Shown here piece after piece: positions 45,470 to 55,780 of a stretch of 64,000 bases of DNA. The first letter of the stretch is position 1, and the number at the start of each line of letters is the position of its first letter. This DNA is from Prevotella sp. GTDB lineage: Bacteria > Bacteroidota > Bacteroidia > Bacteroidales > Muribaculaceae. A program made the translations under genes and the position numbers. The DNA lies in the NCBI GenBank assembly GCA_023662865.1, contig JAMPIK010000006.1, positions 22,719 to 86,718 of the forward strand. The letters run 5' to 3'. The notes beneath the pieces are model-generated. The model ran no database searches. It saw only the letters and a list, made by a program, of their open reading frames with translations, and had not been told where the DNA came from.

Positions 45470-47518
45470 TTACCAGATAATGATGCGTTCAGCTTCGGGA
45501 CGGAACATGGGGTCGCCGGCCTTGATACCGAATGCTTCGAAGAAGGGAGCGAGGTTACGCAGAGAAACGTTCACACGGTTCTCGCCGAGAGAGTGAACAT
45601 CACCTGTAGTGAGTGCTTTGATTTCCTCATCGCGGATATTCTGAGCCCAAAGGTTGGCATAGTTCATATAGAATACTTGCAGGGGTGAGATACCGTCAAT
45701 GAGAGCTTCTTCGCTTGTCACATCAACGCCTTTCTTCTTCTGTGAATCCATGAAAGCTGTGTAAGCCACATTCAGACCGCCCTGGTCAGCGATGTTCTCG
45801 CCGAGGGTGTACTGGCCGTTGGCGTGAATGCCGGGGAGAACTTCCACTTCGTCAAATTGAGCAACGAGGCCCTGTGTTTTCTCCTTGAATGCAGCGGCAT
45901 CTTCGGGAGTCCACCAGTTAACCATATTTCCGGCAGCGTCAAAGTTGCAGCCCTGATCGTCGAAACCGTGAGTCATTTCATGACCGATTACTACACCGAT
46001 ACCACCATAGTTCTCAGCATCGGAGGAGTTGATGTCGAAGAAAGGAGCCTGAAGAATACCGGCGGGGAATACAATCTCGTTTGCCATGGGATTGTAATAG
46101 GCATTGATTGTCTGGGGAGTCATGCCCCATTCGGTCTTGTCTACCGGTTTGCCCCATTTTGAGAGAAGTTCTTTCTGATGCCATTGTGCGGCAGCCTGCA
46201 TATTGTCATAATAAGAAGCATCGGGATTGATGTCCATAGTGGAATAGTCTTTCCACTTGTCGGGATAACCTACCTTTACAGTGAAGGCATTGAGTTTCTT
46301 GATAGCGTTGAGTTTGGTTTCATCGCTCATCCAGGGGAGGTTGATGATATGCTTGCCAAGGGCGGTGCGCAAGTTTTCAATCAAACCAATCATATAGTCC
46401 TTGCTTTCCTGCGGGAAGTATTTTTCCACATACAGTTCGCCGATAGCTTCGCCGAGAGTACCCTCGGTAGCAGCAAGGGCGCGTTTCCAACGTGGACGCT
46501 GCTGGCTCACACCGCTCATCACTTTGTTGAACTCAAAGCTTGCATTGGTGAAATCATCGCTCAAATAAGGAGCGCCGTTGCGTACAAACTGCCAAGCATA
46601 GAGGTCTTTTTTCTCACGGTCGGTGAGTTTCTTATATAGGTTGTCGCCTTGTTTTACAGTGTTGAGCTCGGTTACGATGTAGTTATCAGGAGTCTGAATA
46701 CCCATTGTCTCAATGAAGAAGCGATCCCAAGGAAGGTTGGGATAAAGAGCTTTCACTTCGGCAATTGTACGGGGGTTGTACATTGCCGGGAGGTTACGGC
46801 TCTCCTCGCGTGTCCAAGTAGAGTCTGCAAGCAGTGTTTCATACTTGATAACGTTCTTCATTATGCGGTTTGCGTCCTTCTTTGAATAGCCGGCATTCTG
46901 CATCTGGGTAACGATGAGCTTCTTGTAAGCCTCAAGAATTTCTTTATTGCGAGCGTCTTTTTTCAGATAATAATCACGGTCGCCAAGGCCGAGGCCGGCA
47001 CCGCCGATATACATGGCATAAATGTTTGAGTTAGCCATATCTTCCATCGGGCCTCCACCGATAAAGGGGCTTGAATAGTTCTTGTGCATCCACAAGAAGA
47101 GGTCTTCCATTTCGGCGGGTTTGGCATTTTCAATCTTCTGTAAGCCGGCCTGCAGAGGCTTGTTGCCAAGCTCGTTGCGGTGTACAGAGTCCATGGCCTG
47201 TTCGTACAGAGTAGACACTTTCTGAGCCACGGTGCCGCGAGCGGGGTTGGTGGCGGCAAGCCCAAGCACGATGTTCTTTACGCGAACCTCGCTTGAGTCT
47301 GACAGAATGTTGAACTGGCCGTAGCGTGCATGTTCGGGAGTGAGGGGGTGAGCCTCCATCCAGCCCTTGTTCACATGCTTGTAGAAGTCTTGAGAAGCCG
47401 GCGTTTCACGGTCTATATAGGCCGGATTCAGGCTCTTCAGATGCTCCTCGGCGTATGCGGATACGCTGATTGACAATGTCAGCGCTGCCGAGAGAAGAAC
47501 TTTACTGTTTAACTTCAT
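45470..47518 (-). CDS. M13-family zinc metallopeptidase (neprilysin/PepO-like)
   Basis: A 682-residue secreted or periplasmic endopeptidase with signal peptide (cleavage near SAYAEE). The zinc motif HEMTH is in GVVIGHEMTHGFDDQG, followed by the downstream Glu in GENIADQGGLNVAY, and substrate-binding NAYYNP is present. The C-terminus ends with the M13 signature region AERIIIW. Such PepO-like peptidases in Bacteroidales degrade host or dietary oligopeptides. It is a single-gene unit. Confidence 0.95.
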   Translation of the reverse strand: MKLNSKVLLSAALTLSISVSAYAEEHLKSLNPAYIDRETPASQDFYKHVNKGWMEAHPLTPEHARYGQFNILSDSSEVRVKNIVLGLAATNPARGTVAQKVSTLYEQAMDSVHRNELGNKPLQAGLQKIENAKPAEMEDLFLWMHKNYSSPFIGGGPMEDMANSNIYAMYIGGAGLGLGDRDYYLKKDARNKEILEAYKKLIVTQMQNAGYSKKDANRIMKNVIKYETLLADSTWTREESRNLPAMYNPRTIAEVKALYPNLPWDRFFIETMGIQTPDNYIVTELNTVKQGDNLYKKLTDREKKDLYAWQFVRNGAPYLSDDFTNASFEFNKVMSGVSQQRPRWKRALAATEGTLGEAIGELYVEKYFPQESKDYMIGLIENLRTALGKHIINLPWMSDETKLNAIKKLNAFTVKVGYPDKWKDYSTMDINPDASYYDNMQAAAQWHQKELLSKWGKPVDKTEWGMTPQTINAYYNPMANEIVFPAGILQAPFFDINSSDAENYGGIGVVIGHEMTHGFDDQGCNFDAAGNMVNWWTPEDAAAFKEKTQGLVAQFDEVEVLPGIHANGQYTLGENIADQGGLNVAYTAFMDSQKKKGVDVTSEEALIDGISPLQVFYMNYANLWAQNIRDEEIKALTTGDVHSLGENRVNVSLRNLAPFFEAFGIKAGDPMFRPEAERIIIW

Positions 47519-47543
47519 GATAATTAATATTAGTTATTTTAGT

Positions 47544-48617
47544 TTAGTTTTTATTTAGTTTTATACCTAATGCAGAGGATAATGTCGAGGCTTTGATATT
47601 CACTTCCCGCCATTCGCTCTCAGGATTGGAGTGGGCCGTTATCCCCCCTCCGGTGTACAGTGTGCACTTGCCGGAGGGTATGTATACCTTCATACAGCGC
47701 AGGGTGACGAACAGTTCCGACTCTTCCGGGGTGATTACTCCGGAGTATCCGGCATAATACTCGCGGTCAAAATCTTCCAGCTCGTTTATCTCTGCGAGAG
47801 CTTTATCGCGTGGCAAGCCCGATACTGCCGGGGTTGGTGACAGCTCTTTCAAGAATGAGCCGTGGCAGAAGTTGTCGGGAATATCGGCTGTGATTTGCGT
47901 ACATATATGTTCCACCGGCCCGGCTTTCAGGGTAAAGGTAGACGTCTCGTTTATTGAAAGGTTATTGCTGTTCAGCTTATCTACAATAAAGTCGCGCACC
48001 ATTTCTTGTTCAGCAATATTCTTGTTATCCCAAGGCATGGCAGCAGTTCCCGGTTTGCGAGTTCCGGCCAAAGCCATTGTGGTAAGCGAATTTCCGTTAA
48101 AGCGTGCGAGCAATTCGGGCGTAGCCCCTATCCATGCTGCGGAATCGGCAGCCAATTTCCAACAAAAGACGAAAGCGCCGGGGTAAGCATCTGCCAATTG
48201 CATAAAGGTGTCATACAGACTCTGTTCGCACTGCCCTTCATGCACGGTTGCAAAAACAGTCTTGCCGCCTTCTCGTATTAGGCGCTGAATTATTTTCAAT
48301 ACTTTGGCTTGATATGCATCGGGAACAGGCTTAATATGATTATCGGAATTAATCTGCGGTTTACGCACTTTCACAAGAGGAAATTCTCTTGACCAATCTT
48401 CAGACAAAAAATTAATATCATCATTCTTAAAGGGAGCAATCAGAAAACCGGGGTGCTTAAAATCGCAATCAAGCCACAGATTGGCAGATATGATGCACTT
48501 TGCATTATCGCGGCCGGGCAAGTGATAAAGTGCAAAGTTCAAGCCATGCACCAAGGCATACTCAATAACGCGGCTGTCAGTCAGAGAATTCAGCGAAGAG
48601 GTCGAAAGCATCTGCAT
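47544..48617 (-). CDS. Isochorismate synthase-like chorismate-binding enzyme
   Basis: A 357-residue member of the anthranilate/isochorismate synthase family. The C-terminal block YSGVITPEESELFVTLRC and GGGITAHSNPESEWREVNIK is the chorismate-binding signature; the central ATPELLARFNG and LAGTRKPG are seen in isochorismate synthases (MenF/EntC), so menaquinone synthesis is the likely pathway. No menD or other men gene adjoins it, which is unlike most Bacteroides. Its start overlaps the end of rimO by 41 bases; a start a few codons later is also possible. Confidence 0.85.
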   Translation of the reverse strand: MQMLSTSSLNSLTDSRVIEYALVHGLNFALYHLPGRDNAKCIISANLWLDCDFKHPGFLIAPFKNDDINFLSEDWSREFPLVKVRKPQINSDNHIKPVPDAYQAKVLKIIQRLIREGGKTVFATVHEGQCEQSLYDTFMQLADAYPGAFVFCWKLAADSAAWIGATPELLARFNGNSLTTMALAGTRKPGTAAMPWDNKNIAEQEMVRDFIVDKLNSNNLSINETSTFTLKAGPVEHICTQITADIPDNFCHGSFLKELSPTPAVSGLPRDKALAEINELEDFDREYYAGYSGVITPEESELFVTLRCMKVYIPSGKCTLYTGGGITAHSNPESEWREVNIKASTLSSALGIKLNKN

Positions 48618-49908
48618 CTGTGATTACAACATTAATATACTCGCCGGGAGACACTGCGTCTCGTCCTTTCGGAATTGAGACATGTATTTCGCAATCCACC
48701 TCCGGACTATCCCACTGCGTACGCCCGCACATTTCGTCGTCTTCAACAGTCTCCACAAGCATCTGCACTCTCCGGCCGATTAAATTTCTATTCAGCTCCC
48801 TGCTTATCTCCTCTTGCAGTTCAAGGATATAATCTCGACGTTTATCCTTAATCTCCTGAGGTATTGTGTCTTCCAAGTGCTTTTGCGCCCATGTATCGTC
48901 TTCCTCGCTGTAAGAGAAAGCACCCATGCGCTCAAAGCGCGCTTCTTTTACAAAGTCTGTCAACTCCCGGAACTCGTCTTCACCCTCTCCCGGAAAGCCG
49001 GTCATGAGAGTTGTGCGCAGGCATATGCCCGGCACGGTTTCTCTTATACGCTTTATAATATTGAGAGTCTGAGGCTTGTCGATATGCCGACGCATATTTT
49101 TCAGAATCGGAGTGGAGATATGCTGCAATGCAATATCAAGATAGTTGCAGACATTTTCTCGCGTACGCATTACTTCAAGCACGTCCCACGGGAAATCTAC
49201 CGGGTAAGCGTAATGGAGTCTAATCCATTTTACTCCGGGAATATCGGAGATTTTTTCAATAAGTGTTGCCAATCCGCTCTTTGAGGAGCCATCGTTGGTA
49301 AAACCGATGTCTGTGCCATAGGCTGAAAGATCCTGTGCGATAACGTTAAATTCGGTAACTCCCTTGCATACCAAATCTCTTACTTCATCAAGAATTTCAT
49401 CTATCGGGCGCGAGTGGTGACGACCTACAATAAGCGGTATGGCGCAATATGCACAGAAGCGATTGCACCCTTCGGAAATTTTCAAATATGCAGACCACGG
49501 GTTTCCGGTAAGGGTTCGTTCCCAGTTTCGAGGCTTATTCTGCTCTCTCAAGTCCGGCAACTGCTCAATGAGTTCAACCCAATTAAACTTACCGAACCAG
49601 CTGTCTACTTCGGGGATTGCTTCGGGCAGTTCGTCCATGTATCTCTGAGCGAGACACCCCATTACCATCAGCTTGCCTATCTTGCCGTTGCGTTTACCCC
49701 GAGCCAGTTGCAGTATCATGTCAATACTCTCTTGTTTGGCATCGCCTATGAACCCGCAGGTATTCACCACCACTACCTCGCCGCAGACATCTTCACTGTC
49801 GTGGTACACTGTATATCCTCTTGCTTCCAGCCTCTTTATAAGACGCTGGGAGTCAACAAGGTTTTTCGAGCAACCCATGGTAACTATGTCAATACGCGAA
49901 TGTTGCAT
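48577..49908 (-). CDS. rimO: Ribosomal protein S12 methylthiotransferase
   Basis: Radical-SAM enzyme that methylthiolates an aspartate of ribosomal protein S12. The 443 residues contain an N-terminal MTTase domain (TMGCSKNLVDSQRL with cluster cysteines, then VNTCGFIGDAKQES), the radical-SAM CxxxCxxC in SEGCNRFCAYCAIP, and a C-terminal TRAM domain. It follows ftsY by 25 bases, the usual Bacteroidetes pairing, but without the rpmB-rpmG-DUF4295 genes that normally precede them. Confidence 0.97.
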   Translation of the reverse strand: MQHSRIDIVTMGCSKNLVDSQRLIKRLEARGYTVYHDSEDVCGEVVVVNTCGFIGDAKQESIDMILQLARGKRNGKIGKLMVMGCLAQRYMDELPEAIPEVDSWFGKFNWVELIEQLPDLREQNKPRNWERTLTGNPWSAYLKISEGCNRFCAYCAIPLIVGRHHSRPIDEILDEVRDLVCKGVTEFNVIAQDLSAYGTDIGFTNDGSSKSGLATLIEKISDIPGVKWIRLHYAYPVDFPWDVLEVMRTRENVCNYLDIALQHISTPILKNMRRHIDKPQTLNIIKRIRETVPGICLRTTLMTGFPGEGEDEFRELTDFVKEARFERMGAFSYSEEDDTWAQKHLEDTIPQEIKDKRRDYILELQEEISRELNRNLIGRRVQMLVETVEDDEMCGRTQWDSPEVDCEIHVSIPKGRDAVSPGEYINVVITDADAFDLFAEFSD

Positions 49909-49933
49909 TTAACGTAGCTATTATTTGCAGAAA

Positions 49934-50917
49934 CTATTTAAGGTCTTCTGCGGAGAACAGAGTTTTTACAAATTCCGTGCTGTTGAAAAGCTGAAGGTCT
50001 TCCATACCTTCGCCGATACCGATATATTTAACCGGAATTTGCAATTGGTCGGATATACCTATTACAACACCACCCTTTGCTGTACCGTCAAGCTTGGTTA
50101 CCGCCAATTGGTTAACCTCGGTTGCTTCAACAAATTGCTTGGCTTGATTGAAGGCATTCTGACCTGTCGAACCGTCAAGCACGAGAAGGATTTCCTGAGG
50201 AGCGTCAGGTACAATACGCTTCATCACGTTCTTGATTTTGGTAAGCTCGTTCATAAGGCCGACTTTATTATGCAAACGTCCGGCAGTATCAATGATCACG
50301 ACATCGGCACCGGAGGCCTTGGCATGCTGCAGAGTGTCGAAGGCAACAGCTGCCGGGTCGCTTCCCATTTTCTGTTTAACAATAGGCACGCCTACCCTCT
50401 CGGCCCATATATCAAGCTGCTCAACAGCGGCGGCTCTGAATGTATCGGCAGCTCCGAGCACAACCTTATATCCGGCAGCCTTGTATTGATACGCTAACTT
50501 GCCGATTGTGGTAGTCTTGCCCACACCGTTTACGCCCACTACCATTATTACATAGGGGTCGCCGGCATTCTGTACGGGAGGCACCTTGAATTCTTCAAGG
50601 TCTTGCTGTCCCTGAGTGTTTTCGGCCAACATACCGGCAATCTCCTCACACAAGAGATTGCTAAGTTCTTGGGAATTAAAATATTTATCGTGGGAGACAC
50701 GGTCTTTTATTCTGTCTATGATTTTGGTGGTTGTATCTACACCTATATCGCTGGATATAAATGCTTCAATAAGATTGTCGAGCACATCATCGTCAATCTT
50801 ACTTTTACCGGCAACAGCGCGTGTGATTTTGCTCCATACGCCTTCCTTAGTCTTCTGCAGACCGGTGTCTAACTTCTCCTTTTTCTCGCGAGAAAATAAT
50901 TTTCCAAAAAATCCCAT
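49934..50917 (-). CDS. ftsY: Signal recognition particle receptor FtsY
   Basis: GTPase that docks the signal recognition particle at the inner membrane. The 327 residues comprise a short basic N-terminus (MGFFGKLFSREKKEK), the N domain, and the G domain with GVNGVGKTTTIGKLA, DTAGR and TKLDGTAKGG. The short form, lacking the long acidic A domain of E. coli, is normal for Bacteroidetes. It is first in an ftsY-rimO-menF-like string. Confidence 0.97.
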   Translation of the reverse strand: MGFFGKLFSREKKEKLDTGLQKTKEGVWSKITRAVAGKSKIDDDVLDNLIEAFISSDIGVDTTTKIIDRIKDRVSHDKYFNSQELSNLLCEEIAGMLAENTQGQQDLEEFKVPPVQNAGDPYVIMVVGVNGVGKTTTIGKLAYQYKAAGYKVVLGAADTFRAAAVEQLDIWAERVGVPIVKQKMGSDPAAVAFDTLQHAKASGADVVIIDTAGRLHNKVGLMNELTKIKNVMKRIVPDAPQEILLVLDGSTGQNAFNQAKQFVEATEVNQLAVTKLDGTAKGGVVIGISDQLQIPVKYIGIGEGMEDLQLFNSTEFVKTLFSAEDLK

Positions 50918-50999
50918 GGTCAGTATTTGAATTCTTTGGCAAAGTTACTGCTTTTTTTCCTAATAACCACAGATTTCACCCTCAAATAATCAAATTCGG

Positions 51000-51944
51000 T
51001 TAAAGAAGAGAGAGTACTCGGTCTGTAAAATCGCTTTCGGATAAATTCCAGGGAACAGGGTGCAAGGTAAAGCCACGACGAATCATGCCGCGAAACCAAG
51101 TCATTTGTCTTTTGGCAAACTGATGTATGGCAATCTCAAGGTCATGTCTCATTTGTTCTCTTGATATTTCTCCGGTGACTGCTTTTGTCACAAACTTATA
51201 TTCCAGTCCGTAATATTCCAAATCTTCGGGCTTTACTCCGGCTTGCAGCAAAGAGCGCACTTCTTGCTCCATACCTTGAAGCAGACGTGAGTCCAAACGC
51301 CGGGTAATTGATTGTCTGCGTTCTTCTCTGGGTATATCAACAAGTACAATCAGCGCCTCACGCGGAGATGCCTTACTGCGGTCAGTAAGCAGGGTTAATT
51401 CGGGGTGTTCCTCATAATATGTTTGTATTTCAATAGCTCTGACAGCGCGCGCGCATGTGTCGACATCTGTGGTGTTATGAAGTGTTTTTTTTGCAGAAAG
51501 GATTTCAGCAAGTTCTGATAAAGATTTATCTTTCAGCTCATTGCGCAATTCACTGTTTTTCGGTACATCGGGCAAGCGCATACCGGAGAGTACAGCCTCG
51601 ACATACATACCGGTACCGCCGCAGAGGATTACGTTGTGACCGCGTGCGCGTATTTCACTCTCCGCTTTTTCATAATCTCGCAGATATTCATGGAGGTTGT
51701 ACTTATACCCCGCCGGACAAATGTCAATAAGATGAAAGGGAACATCGCCGTACTCTTCCAAATCCTTTCCGGTACCGATATCCATTCCTTTGTAAACCTG
51801 ACGAGAGTCTCCGCTTATTATCTCTGCATTAAGAGATTTGGCCAATGAGACTGCCCGGCGCGTCTTGCCGCTTGCCGTTGGGCCGACAACGGCTATAAGA
51901 GGCAACGTGCCGCGGTTTACCTTATCAAGAATGTCGGGACTCAT
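51000..51944 (-). CDS. miaA: tRNA dimethylallyltransferase
   Basis: Adds a dimethylallyl group to A37 of tRNAs reading UNN codons. The ATG at 51944 gives MSPDILDKVNRGTLPLIAVVGPTASGKT and 314 residues, the usual length; the longer frame would extend into the preceding gene. The P-loop GPTASGKT, the DSRQVYKGMDIGTGK block and GTGMYVEAVLSG are present. The start overlaps the stop of the upstream membrane-protein gene by ATGA, implying coupling. Confidence 0.95.
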   Translation of the reverse strand: MSPDILDKVNRGTLPLIAVVGPTASGKTRRAVSLAKSLNAEIISGDSRQVYKGMDIGTGKDLEEYGDVPFHLIDICPAGYKYNLHEYLRDYEKAESEIRARGHNVILCGGTGMYVEAVLSGMRLPDVPKNSELRNELKDKSLSELAEILSAKKTLHNTTDVDTCARAVRAIEIQTYYEEHPELTLLTDRSKASPREALIVLVDIPREERRQSITRRLDSRLLQGMEQEVRSLLQAGVKPEDLEYYGLEYKFVTKAVTGEISREQMRHDLEIAIHQFAKRQMTWFRGMIRRGFTLHPVPWNLSESDFTDRVLSLL

Positions 51945-53302
51945 CTTTGGCCGGATTCTGAATATGAGTTGCGGAAACGGTTTCTCCACCAACGTTTCAA
52001 TTTGAAGAAAGATGTGTCGGAGTTGAACATTGACACTCTTATCCAATCGTCCTTCTGAAAATCAATGTCATCGGTTTTCACTTCGCGCAGGGTAAACGAA
52101 GGGCGATATTGCGTGAGCTTGTTTCTCCGCTCACCGTCTATTTTATAGATTTTTCGTGTGACTATGATTCGAGCCAAACGCGAGATGTCGGACAGGCAGA
52201 TGGTTGACAATCTGTCGGGGGTATTGTTGTAAATTGTCTTGAGCTTATCAGAGCTTACCCACTTTCCACGCACTTTCAGTTCGGGGTATTCTTCTGTTTC
52301 ACCGGGAAGGAAGTAGAAGTAACGAAGCACTTTGCGGCCGGCGGCATCGGCTACCTTTCTCCCATAGAAGAAGCGCAGTTCACCGTTTTTCACTCCGGTC
52401 TGTTCTTGTATGAATTGTTTTATTTCATACTCCTGAAATCCGCTTACATTGCGCCTGATTGTAAAGGGGGTGTCGATTATGTCGGAATCGGCATCGTATT
52501 TATTGTCAAGATTAGTAGACGACATATACAATGAATCATCACAAATCACGTAATAACGCAAGTATGTACGTGTACCCATAGCGTTCAAGTCGTCCGGGGA
52601 GATGAGCTCATCGCTTTCTTTCAGGTCAAGGAAGAGGTTGTAATATCTAACACCAAAATATGCTACATCAAACAGATAAATCAATATAGCCACCCCGGAG
52701 AAAATAAAGCGATCACGCTGGGAGATGCTCAAATCTACATAATCAGTAAGATAATATATATAGTTTACAATAGTGATAAGCAAATAGATGAAAATTAGAT
52801 TTTTCATCTGCAAGGAGCTCTCGTTGCTGTAAATCAGCCCCACATGTCCTCTTTCAAGCGGCGTTCCGGCTGTTATTTTGCAATTTATACAAAGTGTCAG
52901 TTTCTTGCGATTAAGATACACAATAATTGAGGTGACAAGACCTACGGGCGCCATTATAAGCCCTTGAAGGTATTGACCATCAAAGAAAATAAATTCATCG
53001 GGAAGGTTGAGTATACCCCATATTGCCAACAGATTAATAACAATCAATACAATTGTGTAACTTACTACAATCAAGAAGAATATGTAAGGTACAATAGCGC
53101 ATGTTTCAATCTTGCTGAAAGCATTGGATACTACCTGATAGTATAAGAATATGGCAACTAATGTGGAAATAACCGGAGCAAAAAGAGGAGAAAACAGTGA
53201 AGTAAGTACATGAAGCAAGATGATGGTCAATATGGGAATAGCCACATTGCGCCACATCTGGAATATCTGTTCTGTATTTACTTTCCTTAACTCGTTATGC
53301 AT
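51941..53302 (-). CDS. Membrane protein of unknown function, coupled to miaA
   Basis: A 453-residue protein I do not recognise. Residues ~15-130 hold four hydrophobic helices, then a soluble insert with CINCKITAGTPLERG (a CxxC that could bind metal or be redox active), two more helices at about 165-225, and a long soluble C-terminal half (~230-453) rich in charged and aromatic residues with no known motif. A position after an inner-membrane anchor suggests a cytoplasmic domain. It overlaps miaA by four bases. Alternative views, such as a sensor or an envelope-assembly protein, cannot be decided. Confidence 0.6.
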   Translation of the reverse strand: MHNELRKVNTEQIFQMWRNVAIPILTIILLHVLTSLFSPLFAPVISTLVAIFLYYQVVSNAFSKIETCAIVPYIFFLIVVSYTIVLIVINLLAIWGILNLPDEFIFFDGQYLQGLIMAPVGLVTSIIVYLNRKKLTLCINCKITAGTPLERGHVGLIYSNESSLQMKNLIFIYLLITIVNYIYYLTDYVDLSISQRDRFIFSGVAILIYLFDVAYFGVRYYNLFLDLKESDELISPDDLNAMGTRTYLRYYVICDDSLYMSSTNLDNKYDADSDIIDTPFTIRRNVSGFQEYEIKQFIQEQTGVKNGELRFFYGRKVADAAGRKVLRYFYFLPGETEEYPELKVRGKWVSSDKLKTIYNNTPDRLSTICLSDISRLARIIVTRKIYKIDGERRNKLTQYRPSFTLREVKTDDIDFQKDDWIRVSMFNSDTSFFKLKRWWRNRFRNSYSESGQR

Positions 53303-53476
53303 TTTCTCTTTTGCAACCTGTGATTAGACTTTTGCGTACTGTGTTGTATTCGTTTAGGAGAGGTCTTTATATAGTAAACAATCCAAACGGGAAAATTACC
53401 GCTGAAAATACCATTATTTTCTACTTATTTGTATAATTCATTAAAATTAAACTTATAATCAAGTGATTACAAGTTT

Positions 53477-53516
53477 AATAAAGGCAGGTCCGAAATTTTC
53501 TGAACCTGCCTTTATT
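53477..53516 (-). terminator. Terminator after the DPP-IV-like gene
   Basis: A 13-base perfect inverted repeat, AATAAAGGCAGGT (53477-53489) and its complement (53504-53516), around a 14-base loop, 11 bases beyond the stop codon. Confidence 0.8.
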
Positions 53517-53527
53517 GGGTTTGATGT

Positions 53528-55708
53528 TTACAATCTTATATTCAAGAAATCGAGCACTTTGCTATAAAGCATGACACGCGCGTTGCACATACGCAGGGAG
53601 TGTTCGAAATTTGTCCAGGCAACCATATCGAAGAGTTTGCCTTCGTGTGTGAGTTTGGCAGTATACTTCAACGTGTTATAGAAATGCACGTTATCATCGC
53701 TTGTGCCGCTCATTATCAAGAGTTTGCTTTTGAGATTACTTGTGCGATCCAATGCTGAAGCTATATTATAACCGGCTTCGTTCTGTTGCGGAGTGAGCAT
53801 ATATCGCTCCGTATAGATTGAGTCGTAAAAGCGCCAGTCGGTGACGGGAGCCATTGAAACACCGGCCTTGAACGGACAGGTCGGGTCTGTGAGTTCCATG
53901 AGTGTCATATAGCCGCCATAGCTCCAACCGAAGCAAGCCATTCTCTCTGAATCTATGTAAGGAAGGCTTTTGAAATATTGGGCGGCCGCTATCTGGTCGG
54001 CAGTCTCGAATTCACCGAGGTGCTTATATACACAATCACTCCATTGACGAGAGCGGAAGCCGGTGCCGCGTCCGTCTACACAAGCTATCACATAGCCCTG
54101 TGAGGCTATATAGTACAAACCGTCCATAGTCCAGCGGTTTCTAACTTCCTGACTTTCCGGGCCGTTGTATTGATACATAAGTATCGGATACTTCTTTGAG
54201 GCATCAAAATTTGCAGGCTTAATGATATACGCGTTCATCATTTCGCCCTGCGCATTGGGCACGGTCAGGAATTCTTTTTGAGGTGCACCGGCATACTTGG
54301 CCGCATAATCCTTATTCAGTTCAAGGTCTGTAATTTTGCCCTTCAATGAATGGAGAGAATACTGCGTGGGGGTAACGGCATTACTGTAAGTACGCACATA
54401 GTATTGGCAATTTGCGCTGAATGCGGCACTCTCCCACCCTTTGCCGGGATTCAGGAGCTTGAAGTTGCCGGCTGCATTCACAGTGGCTATGTTGCGCTGA
54501 CCGGGTCCTTCGCTTGTAGTCTGGAAGAAGTATTGCTTGGTTGTGGGGCTATAACCATAGTAGTCGGTAACATAGAATTTGCCGGAAGTGAGTTGGCGAA
54601 GTTGCTTGCCGGAGTAGTCGTATTGATACAAATGGCGATACCCGGAGCGGTCGGAACCTATTATGAAGCTGTTGGAAGAATAGTCTACCATTTGGTAAGC
54701 GGCGGGACTGAGCCAAGCCTGCGAAGTTTCCTCCAAAATCATCTTGGCAACAGTGCTTTTAGGATTTACCGCGTAGAGTTTCAGATTGTTTTGGTCACGA
54801 TTGAGCACCATTACCATGAGTCGGTCTGCCGACCCGCCATATTCCATAGAGGGAACATAATCAGTTTCCGCCATGGGGATATCCATTACCTTGGTGAGAC
54901 GAGAGTCAATATGGTAGGTAGACACCTTTACCACAGAATTGTTGTCTCCGGCCAACGGGTATTTATATGTATATTCACCGGGGTATTTGGCATATTCTTC
55001 AATGGGGTCGCAATAGCCGGAATAGATATCAAAGTGATAGACCGGAACTTCAGACTCGTTGAAGGTAACGTATGAAAGAGAAGAGTCATCGGGAGCCCAG
55101 CGCATCGTGTTCAATATGCCGAATTCCTCTTCATAACCCCAATCCGGCGTGCCGTTAATGATTTTTCCCTCTGCACCGTCTTTGGTAATCTGCACCTCAT
55201 TGTCAAAATCCAGATTGGTAATGAAAAGGTTATTGTCGCGCATAAAGGCCACCATAGTACCGTCATGGCTCAACACGGCACCGCGCTGCTTGCCGGCGTT
55301 GCGGGACACTTTCTGCATTGTGCCGCGCATTATGTCGTACACATAATATTGTGCCTTGAAAGAATAACGATAAATACCCTCGCTGTCATTCCAAAGCAGA
55401 AGCATGCGTCCGTTATCGGAAATCTCGTAACCATCGAACTCATTGATTTTCACATCGCCTTTTATAGCGTTGACATCAAACAGGGTCTCAACCTTTTTCC
55501 CGGTCTTATAGCTGTACTTATCGATAGCCTTGCCTCCCTCGGCTATACAAAGATAGTTTTCGCCGTCCGCCATAGGCTTCATCTCCTTTACAGATTTGGG
55601 AGTATTGACTGTGATGTCGCAATAATCAGTAGGGGTCAGCGATTGGGCTGTCATTGCGCCGGCACCCAAAATCGAGAGTCCGGATATAAGTAATACAATT
55701 CTTTTCAT
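53528..55708 (-). CDS. S9B-family prolyl peptidase (dipeptidyl peptidase IV-like)
   Basis: A 726-residue exported serine peptidase with signal peptide (MKRIVLLISGLSILGAGAMTAQ). The N-terminal ~450 residues form the beta-propeller with repeated short blades, including the YEEEFG helix-type region WGYEEEFGILNTMRW that carries the Glu pair for binding the peptide amino end. The hydrolase domain has the nucleophile in GWSYGGYM, Asp in SGTSDDNVHF and His in NFEHSLR. It removes X-Pro dipeptides from peptides outside the cytoplasm. It is a single-gene unit. Confidence 0.93.
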   Translation of the reverse strand: MKRIVLLISGLSILGAGAMTAQSLTPTDYCDITVNTPKSVKEMKPMADGENYLCIAEGGKAIDKYSYKTGKKVETLFDVNAIKGDVKINEFDGYEISDNGRMLLLWNDSEGIYRYSFKAQYYVYDIMRGTMQKVSRNAGKQRGAVLSHDGTMVAFMRDNNLFITNLDFDNEVQITKDGAEGKIINGTPDWGYEEEFGILNTMRWAPDDSSLSYVTFNESEVPVYHFDIYSGYCDPIEEYAKYPGEYTYKYPLAGDNNSVVKVSTYHIDSRLTKVMDIPMAETDYVPSMEYGGSADRLMVMVLNRDQNNLKLYAVNPKSTVAKMILEETSQAWLSPAAYQMVDYSSNSFIIGSDRSGYRHLYQYDYSGKQLRQLTSGKFYVTDYYGYSPTTKQYFFQTTSEGPGQRNIATVNAAGNFKLLNPGKGWESAAFSANCQYYVRTYSNAVTPTQYSLHSLKGKITDLELNKDYAAKYAGAPQKEFLTVPNAQGEMMNAYIIKPANFDASKKYPILMYQYNGPESQEVRNRWTMDGLYYIASQGYVIACVDGRGTGFRSRQWSDCVYKHLGEFETADQIAAAQYFKSLPYIDSERMACFGWSYGGYMTLMELTDPTCPFKAGVSMAPVTDWRFYDSIYTERYMLTPQQNEAGYNIASALDRTSNLKSKLLIMSGTSDDNVHFYNTLKYTAKLTHEGKLFDMVAWTNFEHSLRMCNARVMLYSKVLDFLNIRL

Positions 55709-55780
55709 GGTAATAGCTGTTGAGTTAAGAGTGTGACTAAAAGGGGATACATCAATAGCTGACGTATCCCCGATAATATT

